A stretch of 64,000 nt of DNA from Plasmodium brasilianum (lineage: Eukaryota > Apicomplexa > Aconoidasida > Haemosporida > Plasmodiidae). Shown piece after piece: positions 54,301 through 64,000 of the stretch. Location of the stretch: NCBI RefSeq assembly GCF_023973825.1, contig NC_090127.1:1460001-1524000 (forward strand), written 5' to 3'. The notes beneath the pieces were generated by a model. The model was given only the letters and a program-made list of their open reading frames with translations, was not told where the DNA came from and made no database searches. Both the position numbers and the translations under genes were made by a program. The stretch's first letter is position 1; every line of letters begins with the position of its first letter.

Positions 54301-55681
54301 TACAGTTCATTCTTGTTGTTTTATTTTTGCAAAAAATTAATGATCATCTTATATTTTGGTTTCCTCCAATTATTTATATATTGACCTTTTCACTAATTGC
54401 ATTTGTTTTATTAAGAAAAAATAGCATAATAGAAAAAGAAAAAATAGAAGATTCCTATCAAAAGATTTATGAAGTTTCTATTAGTTTCTTTCTAATACTT
54501 ATGTCTGCACTGCAGTTATCTCTTATTATATACAGTAATACGAATTTAAGTGTAATGGTATTTTTTTATATGACATTGTTATTTTTTTATTTCTATTTTA
54601 TAAGTATGAACAATTCAAGAAAAAACCAAGATATAAATAACGTTAAACTTATGTGGATTCGGGAAAACAGAAACATAGATATGTTCATTAACTCAAAAGA
54701 AGAAATATATATAAAGGAAAAATTTACTGTGAATACATCGGTAAAAGAAAAGTTTTATCTTAAGCTTGAAGAACAAAGAGAAAGTATATTAGATAAATGT
54801 AATTACCTAAATCATTCAGATATTACACAAATTCAAGTTTATAAATTAATTAGAAATATTTCATTCTTTTATATTAATGAAACAGATTTTTATATATTGT
54901 CTTTTATACTTTTAAAATATAGTTTTTTTTTAACGGGACAGAAATTTGTTTTTACTAATCTACCGTTAATTTCAGCATATATTGGTTTTAACAAATATGT
55001 TTGGCCGCTTAGTCAGATATATATATTTATGCATGTTTTTTTTCCTATGTTATTTTCTTTTATATTCATCATTTACATTTTTAATTTAAGAAAGATAATG
55101 ATTATGGAATCCTTTAATGAGAAGGATTTTTATAATTTTTACTTTTATCCATTATTCAATTTTTTGTTTAAGTAAGTAAAATGTCGGATGCATCAACAAA
55201 ACTAAATGCCCAATTGGATGAATTATCTTTAGATACCTTACATATGCACACTGGAAATACGTATGAACATGTGCGTGCATACATACTTACGTAACTATAA
55301 TACACATTTTTTTTTTTTTAATTTCCTTTTTTTTTTTTTGTCAGGGGCTTCTTCTTGCTTTGTGTAAAGTGCGTTACGTCTCTGTGGGTCGCTTTTTATT
55401 TGGATTTTCACATTATGGTAAAAATATCACTAAAAAAAATTGGAATAATAATAAGAAAAAATGTTAATAAAATATATATGCGTACATATTTACAGGAAGA
55501 TACATGCAATCGTATTACATACACAGCTCACAATACATTTTTTTTTTTTTTTTTTTATGGTTTTTTTCAGCTACACGACTATTTTTTACCGAATTATTTT
55601 TATTTGTCTTCTATAGTTATAACTTATACTGTTCTTTCTATGATTATTTTATTAATAACCAAGAGTATATTTTTAAGATAA
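51352..55681 (+). CDS. PIGO: GPI ethanolamine phosphate transferase 3 (PIG-O), four exons
   Basis: This ER enzyme adds ethanolamine phosphate to the third mannose of the GPI precursor, the group that links to proteins. Exons are 51352-53780, 54083-55171, 55345-55417 and 55571-55681, with matching phases (2, 2, 0) and GT..AG sites, giving 1233 residues (human PIGO 1089). The alkaline-phosphatase-like catalytic domain (about 75-440) has IILLIDSLRFDFA (metal Asp), PTVTTSRLKSMLIG (nucleophile Thr), HMLGVDHVGH and VVFGDHGQMDSGDHGG (metal Asp and His residues). More than ten membrane helices follow, with charged loops at about 440-550 and 1085-1150. The final exon encodes the last helices, ending LLITKSIFLR. 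The last two exons are easily missed. A Lys/Asn-rich loop replaces part of the family linker. Confidence 0.94.
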
Positions 55682-56306
55682 TCATTCATTTTCACAAGGA
55701 TAAAATATTTTTTTCATTGTGTCTTCTTTGTTAAGTGGCTCCCAGTTTCTATCCTTTTGCATAAAGGGGAAAAAAAAGGAAAAATTAATTAAGACAATTA
55801 TAAATAAAAAAAAAAAAAACTTGCCCAGTTGCTCCATAAATATAAATGGTGGTAAATAAATTAATGTATTTAATATGTGGATATTACATATGTATATGAC
55901 TACACTTCTTTCTATTTCTTTCTATTTCTTTCTATTTCTTTCCATTTCTTTTCCTTTCTTTTCATTAATTTTCTTTTTTTTTCTATCACTTAATAACACT
56001 TCCCTAATGGTATCTTTTTTTTAAATATTTTCTTAACTTTTTTTTTTTTTTTTTTTTGATTTAGGAATCACAATTTTTAAATTATATTTATATGTATCGT
56101 TTGCTGTCATTTTAGAGTGCATTATTTTTTTATTTGAACAAATCTTGTTGTTTTTCTTCCGTATATAATATACACACGAATTCATATAATTATATGAATA
56201 TGCATAACAGCATATGTACATTTCGAGCGAATAGTTGTTAATCTTTCTTAGTTTTTATTTTTTTAACTTTTGATACTTCTTTTAATCTATAAGTATATAT
56301 ATATGA
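55682..56306. other. Convergent 3' intergenic
   Basis: This is the shared 3' flank of PIG-O (+) and the SET gene (-). It has a TTTCTATTTC tandem repeat (about 55908-55970) and a T run at 56039-56058. A minus-strand frame at 56033-56221 could be an alternative last exon of the SET gene, but its acceptor is weak. Confidence 0.55.
55905..55972. repeat. TTTCTATTTC tandem repeat
   Basis: Five or six copies of a 10-bp pyrimidine unit lie in the 3' flank of PIG-O, grading into TTTCCATTTC and TTTCATTAAT. Confidence 0.85.
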
Positions 56307-57018
56307 CTAGCTTACCCTCCACCAACATTGTCCATACGAGATAAATATTTCTTCATTTTTCTGTATATCCCTTTGAGCACGAAATATCATAATTTGACTT
56401 GAAACAACTGTTTCCTATTGTCGTAAAAATATACAAAAGTTGTAAGTACAGGCATTATATAGAAATGTAAACGAATTACCATAAAAAAAAAAAAAAAAAA
56501 AAAATTAAATTAATGAATGGAGATAATGTAAAAAATGAAGAAGTTAAAGTGTGTTGCTTCAAAAGCTATCAGATAATATGAAAGAATAAAACAGTAAATA
56601 TATTAATGTTCACCTTTTCTTTATTTATTCGAGCAATATGAACAAATGCATTCGGTGAATTGGAGTGATTATATAAAATACCATAACCTAAGGGGAAGAG
56701 TTTATAATTTGCGGTTTCGTCTTTTTTTGTCAAAATTTGAACAATTTGTTTATTCATATTCTGTTCTTTCTTTTCAAATAAATAATTTATTAATTTTTTT
56801 GGTATATCTTCATTTTCTATTTTTACAGTAGGACAAATTTCAATAATTTCATTTCTTTTTATTTTACTTAACGAAAATATGCCTAATCCATTGTAGTCAG
56901 AACGCCCAATGTACACTCTTTTATGCAAGTCATTAAAATTTATTTCCTCCTTTTTTAAAATGTTTGTTAGTGCATTCCTTGCAAAATAATTATGAAATAT
57001 TCTTTTGAAAACAATCAT
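56307..57018 (-). CDS. SET5: Small SET-domain protein (two exons)
   Basis: Exon 1 is 57018-56614 and exon 2 is 56414-56307, joined in phase 0 (AAG|GTGAAC ... AATAG|GAA), giving about 170 residues. SET motifs are split across the exons: RVYIGRSDYNGLGIFSLSKI and RNEIIEICP (start), YGILYNHSNSPNAFV (cofactor NHS), then FRAQRDIQKNEEIFISYG with QCWW (C-terminal ERDI.. and SYG). Such stand-alone SET proteins are predicted lysine methyltransferases; the locus fits Plasmodium SET5, which I recall on chromosome 12. The stop TAG follows a good-looking donor (AGG|GTAAGC), so the true C-terminus could continue in another exon. The frame is open for 36 codons upstream of the chosen Met, with no ATG. The N-terminus is basic and possibly organelle-directed. 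Confidence 0.85.
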
Positions 57019-57801
57019 TTGGGTAAAAGTTTTATGCTTAATGTAAGAAGAAAATTGGGATTTGATAAATGATAAGCGGGAAGTTGCGCGTACTGAGTGG
57101 GGAGTCGAAGAATGGGCCTACTTAGCTAATTACGAGGCAAAAAGTTCAACGTATGCACTAGTTATTCAACTATTGTATAGCTCATCTTGGAGATAAACAT
57201 ATTCTTAGTAAACCTTCTTAATATGTCCTTAATAAGAAAATGATAACCATCTGAAAATTATAGAGGTGCGATACTAAGTGATACGAAGGCAATTGTACTA
57301 TACCCTTTTAATAACATTTTGAAATTTAACCTTTTCCTTTTTTCAACAAAATGTATCATTACATGTAGAGTAAAAATATTTCACCTATATCATTTATAAT
57401 TCGATGAAAGAAGAACTTTTAAATTCTCATTCCAGTGTGAAAAAATAAAAGAATAAAAATTTAATTGTTTTCCACATATATATATATATATAATATATGT
57501 ATGCTCGTAAATATAAATATATATCTTGTACTGAATAAACCCCTTAACAACAATCGTCACCTTCTTTTTTAAGTGGCGTTCCTTTATTTTTAATTAATTT
57601 TTTTCAAAAGTTTAAATATATATTATAATTTCAATTTTAAATTGTAAAGCATATATGCAGGTGCATAGTTCATTAAAATTTTTCTTCATCTTTAATAAAC
57701 AAATAAATTTTTACTGTGTCAAAATAAAGGAAATGTTGTAAGCACAAAAATGGAGAGGACTATGACAAATGAGAAGGCACATATAAACACACAAACATAT
57801 G

Positions 57802-57848
<47 letters not shown>

Positions 57849-57984
57849 TTATCGAATGGTTCCTCGACATTCAACAAAAAAAATCAAATTTTGTTTTACA
57901 CTAAAATGTTATACACTTAATTATGTACATACACATATATATATACATATTCACGCACAAATTAATATATATATCATTGACGGT
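57019..57984. other. Intergenic, GC-richer leader and TA run
   Basis: This is the leader of the SET gene (57060-57190 is GC-richer) and the 3' flank of the prenyltransferase gene, with a (TA)n run at about 57805-57848. No confident gene. Confidence 0.55.
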
Positions 57985-59848
57985 TTAAAGGGGACTCTTT
58001 ATCATATCTATGGGCATTGCAAAAGATTCGTGTATGTGTTTTAGCCTTCGCAGAACGTGTTCGAAATATTGAGGAAACACTGCATTATCATAGAGTACAC
58101 ATTTTCGCTTTGCTTTCTTCTTGTAATAATTAACATTATAATATATAAGTGATAAGGCGCATAAGGAAAAGAAGGTGTGGAATGGGTCCGTTTCTTTGTA
58201 TGTTAATTGTTCCTCTTGGTAATAATTAAAATTTTCTTTCTTAAAATTATTTTCATTTTGTTCTACTCTTGAAAATCCACCATTATTTCTATCCTGACAT
58301 TTCAAAATAAAATTTATTAAAATATTCACATTAAATAGTTCACTTAAATTAGTTTTCAAAGAAACTAAACTACCCAAAACCCACCATGCATAACAAACAT
58401 CATGATCTTTTCCTACTCTTCCATTAATGCCAAAATTTTCATATCTATCACATAGCCATCTAAAAATTTAAAAAAAAATAAAAAATAAAATAATACTAAT
58501 AACAAATTAATGATGCATAAAATTATCATTAATGTAAATGTAACCAGTTTACTTCCCTCATTCAAAGGTTAAAACGTTGCATCCTCACAAATGCACATTT
58601 ATATATATGCATAAACGTACACTTCTACGTGAACATATGTGCAGGTGACATATATTCATAACCCTATTCTTATACCTAATTAATCTCCTTTTTAATAGTC
58701 TGTTCTCTAAAAAATAATTTTCATAACTTTTTCCCTTCAACAAGTTTAAAGAACTAATTGCACAAAATGTCGTTCCTGCATGAGATTCTGACCCTGGAAG
58801 GCTTGAAAACCCTCCATCTATGTTAAAACAGCTTGAAATCCATTGTGTACATTTCTCCTTATATTTGTATATATGTATATTTATATTCCTTTTCTTCAAT
58901 AAAAGTTTTATAAAATATAAAATAGCTAATGAACAAAACATGAAACGCATATCACCATCAAAACGATATCGTAAACTATTCAAAGAAAAATAAAAAAATC
59001 CTCTGTCAGCATCGAAAATAAAATATATAAAATTATATATCTCTAACAAAATTTTCGTACTTATGTCATCTTCACTGGTTTTATTTAATAGAAACAAAAT
59101 CTGAATAGCACTTAATGTGGATATTACATTTGCTTCGTATAGGAATTTTTTATTGCAAGGACTAAAGCCTCTTACGATAAATTTTTTTTTTTTTTTTTTT
59201 TTCTGAACAAGACAAGTTATTCATTGATTTATTTAATTTTACATTAATTTTGCTAAAGGGTCTTTTTTTAGACGTTGTTTCTTCACCGTCATTGATCAAC
59301 TTAGAGTGTTTAGGTTCTCTCATTTTGCTGCTATTTTCTTCACTATCTATATCAATATTATTAATATTTTTTACTTTCTCAGAACAATTTTTTTCCGTAG
59401 AATCATGGATAATTCTTGTGCGTTCCAATTTTTTTCTTTTTGTATAACTTTTTTTATCAAAATTGTTATCATATTTAGATGTATTAATTATATTATGAAC
59501 ATCTTCATTTGATAAAAGATACTTTTCTTTTTTTAAATTGTAAATATATTTTTCCTTAATTTTTTTTTTTTCCAAACATTGCATAACTAATATGTATATT
59601 AACTCTATTATGTTGTTATCTAATACTTCGTTCAAATTTCTTCTATCTTTGTTTATTATTGAAAGGCCGCTAAGTACCCAAAAAACACCACTCAGAAACA
59701 GGGACTCGTATTTGTTAGATGATCTACTCTCATTATATGTTTTTCCTAATTTTTCAGTTATCGTGTTTAGAAAATATTTCTCATGCAGGTTTAGGTCAAG
59801 TTCCTCGTTTAAAAGTCCGTACATGTTATAACCCATGCAAATAAGCAA
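57985..59848 (-). CDS. Protein prenyltransferase beta subunit, probably GGTase-I
   Basis: The beta subunit attaches isoprenoid lipids to C-terminal CaaX cysteines. My model is 59848-59375, 59202-58676 and 58459-57985, in phases 0 and 2, giving 491 residues. Alpha-barrel repeats include [19 protein letters not shown] and [13 protein letters not shown]. The sequence [20 protein letters not shown] resembles GGTase-I (ESHGGSTFCGIASL) more than farnesyltransferase. Zn ligands are visible: Asp and Cys in [16 protein letters not shown] and His in [18 protein letters not shown]. The second intron (GTATAAG..TTTAG) is clear. The first is uncertain: a 21-base A run at 59182-59202 either follows a 172-bp intron with acceptor TTGTTCAG, which restores frame, or carries a one-base slip. 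Family length is about 380; the excess is a charged insert. Confidence 0.85.
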
Positions 59849-60016
59849 AGGGATATGTGTGTCCGTGGAAGTAGATGTGTAAATATATGAAATGGTGATA
59901 GTAGCCGTTGTAGCAGTTATGATAGAGCAAACAATATGTTACGTGATGACTTGCTGTGTTAGAAGAAAATATAGTGGGGTATTAAGTATAAGAAAAAAAA
60001 AAAAAAAAAAAGGCGC

Positions 60017-60607
60017 TTAAAAAATGTATATTATGTCGTAAGATAGGGTCCAAAACAAAATAAAGGTCTAAAAAAAGGGGGGGGGAAAAATATATATTTA
60101 TATATACATATATTTACATACATATACATGTATGCTCATATATACGCACATATATGCGCGATGTAATTAAACATTTAAAAAAAGAATGCAAAAAATTTGA
60201 CACGTAAATATCCACGTACGTACATATTCCTAAACGCGTTCGCAAATCAAAAATATGTGTATATTCATCTATTATGTTACTATTAATCCACTAAAGAAAT
60301 CACCGACAAAGATATCTGACTTTTTCAAAAAAAAGGATTTAAAACTAGTCCTAATATGAAAGAAGGTCATTAGTGTACCTATTAGAGTAAATATAGAAAA
60401 CAAGAGAAAACCATAAATACCTTGAACTCCCAAAATTCCAACTGTAATTCCACCAATTATCCCATAAAATTGTTTACTCAGAATCAATGAATTTTTATTA
60501 TGTTTAATTATATTCTCATTATACTGATTGTCGTCTGCTAATTTTAAGTCCAAACTAGTTTTTAAATTAACTTCCTTGTTTTTAATGGTGTTTTCCTTTG
60601 TTTCCAT
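60017..60607 (-). CDS. EMC6: ER membrane complex subunit 6 (two exons)
   Basis: EMC6 is a core subunit of the ER membrane protein insertase. Exon 1 is 60607-60281 and exon 2 is 60067-60017, joined in phase 0 (TTAATA|GTAACA ... TTTTTAG|ACC), giving 125 residues (human 110). The match to human EMC6 is strong: SKQFYGIIGGITVGILGVQG with IYGFLLFS (human ATAGILGLTGLYGFIFY), then a second helix, and D-F-F-S-G-L-I followed in exon 2 by T-F-I-L-F-W-T-L-S-Y-D-I-I-Y (human [20 protein letters not shown]). Without the 17-codon exon the third helix would be missing. The N-terminal 35 residues are polar and lineage-specific. Confidence 0.9.
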
Positions 60608-62045
60608 TATTTAAAAGAAAATAAAAAAGTTATACTTATCTGTTACCTGTAATTTGTTCCTTATATTTTTTCTAATTTAATATTATAATGCATTTGATCC
60701 TGGTATAATTATTCTATTTTTATTATGTAGATATAATAAAAAAAATTAATATATATATGTTATAAAAATAGTTCCAAACAATGTCATTGCAAAGCTCACG
60801 TAATTAAATATTCAAAAATAGTATACTTTTTTTTCACTTATATATTTTAATAAAATTTTAATAATATTAAACTGTATTTAATTTTATACCCTAAAAGAAA
60901 AGGAGGAATACCAAATTACATGTGTACAATAAGTTACAATTTTATATTTTTTAAATAAAGTGAAATTAAATCGAGTACTTTCAAAAAAAAAAAAAAAAAA
61001 AAAATTTCTAAAAACTTATATATTTAAAAAACAAAATTTTTTATGCGAATTCTTATGAAATTATAAATGTAACAACATATTCACAGTTTCTTAAAAATAT
61101 ATAAATTGAAGAACATTTAAAAGATATTTTCTTTTTTTTCCCTTTAAGATAATTGTATATAAATATTGCTCAGAATGAATAATCAGTTCTTAAGTCAAAC
61201 CGTTAAAGTCTAAAAGTACACCAAAAAAAAAAAAAAAAAAAGTAGGAGGTTGCTTCTTTCTTTTTTTAAATTTACATTTAAACAAAAAAAAAAAAAAAAA
61301 AATAAACAAATAAATAAAAGTTCAATAATAACATATTAGGATGTAAATTTAAAAATTGCAATAAATGTAGTAATACTATCATCAAATGGTGAATGATAAA
61401 ATAAAGGTATTTAGTCTTTTCATTATCACTATTGAAAATGTACTTAATGATATATACAGAATAAATGAAAAAAACAACATACTTTTTTTCTCTTTCAAAC
61501 GTGTAGATACACACATTTATTAGCTTACTGAAAATTTAAATACAGCATATAATAATAAGAGGTAGTTAAGGCCTATCTGCTTAAAAGATGGTTTAGCGTA
61601 TACGTGCACATGCGCAAATGTAAGGATATGTATATATTATATATATATATATATATATGTATGTTTATACGCATAAATCTTTGCGTTCTTTTTGTATATT
61701 ATATGTCATTACGCAGAGATGTGGATAAATAAAATAAGGTTACTTGCCAAATTTATGGAAACTATGAATGAACTTAAATTGAACTCCTTTCCCTTTAATT
61801 TTTCCATTTTTATTTTTGTTTTCCCTTTTCATTTTAATATCACTATTATATTTTTATTTTGTCTGTAATATAAAATTGTATACTTCATATATATATATAT
61901 ATATATGCATACGATTAAACGCCCACATATATATATATATATATATATACATAAACACATATATACATATATATTGTGGCATGTCGTTCGTCCCCCTTCT
62001 TGCAATTAACATTGCCTTTTACTATTATTTTTTGTTGATGTAAAA
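60608..62045. other. Divergent promoter gap
   Basis: This lies between EMC6 (-) and the secreted protein gene (+), with poly(A) runs near 60982, 61221 and 61284 and (TA)n at 61630-61660 and 61885-61950. No exon is apparent. Confidence 0.6.
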
Positions 62046-63267
62046 ATGTTAAGAATGCACTTAGTATCTTTGTTTATTCTTTTCTACCTTCCGTTCATCA
62101 TAAAATGTTTTGCTACTAATTCTTATAACAAGAATGCCGTACATGATTGTTCTAGTCTTTTTTGCTCGTATGATAAACTAACAAATATATACGAAAATTC
62201 CAAATTTATCTTAGCAGAATTAGAAAATATACTATATGATGTGAGGGACGAAAGAAACTTAAATAAGTCAGGTTAAAATTTTGAAAATTTTTTTGTCACA
62301 TTAAATTGAAGAAAGTGCGTACATGTATGTGTTTATGTATGTACGTGTTTATGTATGCATGTATGTATGTATGTATACTTGCTTTCAATCCCAACTACAC
62401 ATATGTACGTGCACACATAATTACAAATTGCTTGAAACGCTGCTAGAACATGAGTACAATAAAAAATTAGACCTTGAAATTAAATTTTCTACCAATGAGG
62501 ATTATGAGGATTTGTCACATATATCCTCAGATAAAGAATATGAAAATGAAAGTAGATATAGGGAACCTGTTCCTTATATAACTATTAGTAGAATGGATGA
62601 AGGTTCGTTTTTCTTTTTTCGTTTTTTATTTCTTTCATTTTTCTTATATATTCTTGTTAATTATAATTAAATTTATATTTCTTTAAAAATAAAAATAAAA
62701 GTTATAAAAGCTTCATATTATTCTATTATTTTTTTTTTTTCCTAAACATATTCTCAGATGATTTTGAAAATTCCGTATTAGTAATAAAAAGAAAAAAAAA
62801 AAAAAAAATCTGACAGCGTTGATAATTCACGGGAATATATTAAAATACTCCAAATTAAAAATATAACTTAGTAAACATAAGAGTAAAAAGAAAAAAGAAA
62901 AAGAAAATAATACTAAGTTTTTCTCTCCTCATAATATTTTAAAATGAACTTTCTATTCCTTTTTTTACACGATATCTTAAGAATGATTATGCTAGTAACT
63001 CGGAAAATGCAGTGAATAGACCCTTAACAAACGAAGAGGAAATGGATATTGTTTTCTCGAGAATACGAGAAGTATGCATAAAATAATCATTTCTATTATT
63101 AGCAATTCATATAATAAGTATGTGGATAAAATTTATATACTTGTGTTTAAACACATACATATAAGTGAGCTTAGATATAACCACATCCAATTGTTTATAT
63201 GTGATATCAGCTTGAAGAGCAACAAAAACGTTTTAAGGAGGAAAATAGGTCCGCGGAAAAAAAATGA
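62046..63267 (+). CDS. Secreted protein, five short exons, unknown function
   Basis: Exons are 62046-62271, 62447-62602, 62758-62774 (or -62780), 62982-63071 and 63211-63267. Phases are consistent (1, 1, 0, 0) and all sites are GT..AG, giving 181 or 183 residues. A signal peptide (MLRMHLVSLFILFYLPFIIK) is followed by cysteines in HDCSSLFCSYDKL, an acidic middle (TNEDYEDLSHISSDKEYENE), and a helical, charged end (EEEMDIVFSRIRELEEQQKR) finishing SAEKK. There is no second membrane segment and no domain I recognise. Exon 3 is only 17-23 nt and its donor is ambiguous. A secreted or organelle-lumen product is inferred. Confidence 0.65.
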
Positions 63268-63940
63268 AAAAACGAAATAGGAATTATATATACAAAAATA
63301 AAACTACCATAAAAAAATATTGTAAAATGTAACGGAATAATATAAAAGGATATTAAAAAAAAATTTTTTTTTTTTTATATGAACATCCTATCAAATTTTT
63401 ATTTAATCTGTTATTTATTGAAAATTATAAATACTCCTTATTAAATGAAAAAAACACAAAATATGACTTATTTCTGATTTCTATTTAATTCTTTTCATGT
63501 GGAAACGTTCATATCGTGATACAGAAAATACAATTTGAAAAGGTATTTAAGGTAAAAAGGACGAACCCCATATATGATTATAAATTAGAAAAAAAAAGGT
63601 ATGGCCCCTTAAATATGCGATTTCATCGATCTCAGCATTTTTTAAAAATGTATGCATACACACACATGTATATATATATATATATATATGTTCACATTTG
63701 CTTATTTCATTTATTTTTTTACGTTTATTTTATTTTTTTCTGTTTTTTATGAACCGCATAAAATGTTAGGTGAAGACAAATTAAAATAGATGCGATATCT
63801 TTAACATAAAATGACAATATTAATTAGTTTCTCTTGACAATTTTTTTTTTTTTTTTTTTCTTTTTTTTCTTTTAAATTAATTACATAAATAATGAATGCG
63901 CAAAATAATTAATTTTAAAAAACTTAAAAAAAAAGAAAAA
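63268..63940. other. Right-end intergenic with one coding-like exon
   Basis: Apart from the coding-like island at 63525-63649, this is AT-rich sequence with a long T run at 63840-63860. Confidence 0.5.
63525..63649 (+). CDS. Coding-like exon fragment, unassigned
   Basis: After a possible acceptor (GATACAG) the frame reads KIQFEKVFKVKRTNPIYDYK and then RYGPLNMRFHRSQHFLK, ending at an AT|GTATGC donor-like site. It is basic and better than background, but has no in-frame ATG (a TAA lies upstream) and I could not find partner exons. It may belong to a small unannotated gene or an extra exon of the secreted protein gene. Confidence 0.3.
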
Positions 63941-64000
63941 TTAATGTGGAGTAGGCACATAACCATCTACATAAAAATTTCTTGTCATAGGCGGTAACAT
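63941..64000 (-). CDS. C-terminal end of a minus-strand gene (partial)
   Basis: The last 60 bases read on the minus strand as an open frame to a TAA at 63943-63941, with residues MLPPMTRNFYVDGYVPTPH. Base composition rises here as it does in other genes of the window. The rest of the gene lies beyond the window, so no identity is offered; the Met at the edge need not be the start. Confidence 0.5.
   Translation of the reverse strand: MLPPMTRNFYVDGYVPTPH

Noticed and set aside
57060..57190. GC-richer island upstream of the SET gene as a snoRNA
   Set aside because: Only imperfect C and D box resemblances and no terminal stem; an ordinary 5' leader explains the composition.

Overview
The window is nuclear DNA of a malaria parasite (Plasmodium). 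Intergenic DNA is extremely A+T rich, with long poly(A)/poly(T) and (TA)n runs. Proteins are rich in Asn, Lys and Ile with low-complexity inserts, and introns are short, AT-rich and GT..AG. The gene order (eIF3A, SDHB, BDP2, a kelch protein, LC8, RPB8, cytosolic ProRS, eIF2B-epsilon, PIG-O, a SET protein, a GGTase-I-like beta subunit) matches what I recall of P. falciparum chromosome 12. The species cannot be fixed from sequence alone; the long intergenic gaps (up to 7.6 kb) suggest something other than P. falciparum.

Layout. 1-7.2 kb: a three-exon gene resembling TMEM208/SND2 (not visible as one ORF), then eIF3A, both on the minus strand. 7.2-11.5 kb: a gap between divergent genes that holds weak coding islands resembling a decayed P-type ATPase. 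11.5-17.4 kb: SDHB (+) and the bromodomain protein BDP2 (-), tail to tail. 17.4-25.0 kb: a gene-poor stretch containing one clear RNA gene, U1 snRNA, on the minus strand at 23.7-23.9 kb. 25.0-29.7 kb: a MED18-like Mediator subunit (+), a hidden two-exon gene (-) and a kelch protein (-). 32.0-36.6 kb: a possible H/ACA snoRNA, a seven-helix TMEM145/GPR180-type membrane protein (+) and dynein light chain LC8 (+). 37.8-47.7 kb: RPB8 (-, with an apparent one-base frame break), a candidate microprotein (+), ProRS (-) and eIF2B-epsilon (-). 49.4-57.0 kb: a small twin-Cys membrane protein (-), PIG-O in four exons (+) and a SET protein (-). 58.0-63.3 kb: a protein prenyltransferase beta subunit (-), EMC6 (-) and a five-exon secreted protein (+). 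The right edge holds the C-terminus of a minus-strand gene.

The genes are housekeeping and do not form a pathway cluster. They cover translation (eIF3A, eIF2B-epsilon, ProRS), transcription and chromatin (BDP2, MED18-like, RPB8, SET protein), splicing (U1), ER membrane insertion (TMEM208-like, EMC6), GPI-anchor synthesis (PIG-O), prenylation and mitochondrial respiration (SDHB). The most useful results are genes that appear only after splicing is worked out by hand, the U1 snRNA, and several places where the reading frame or a key residue is unexpected.
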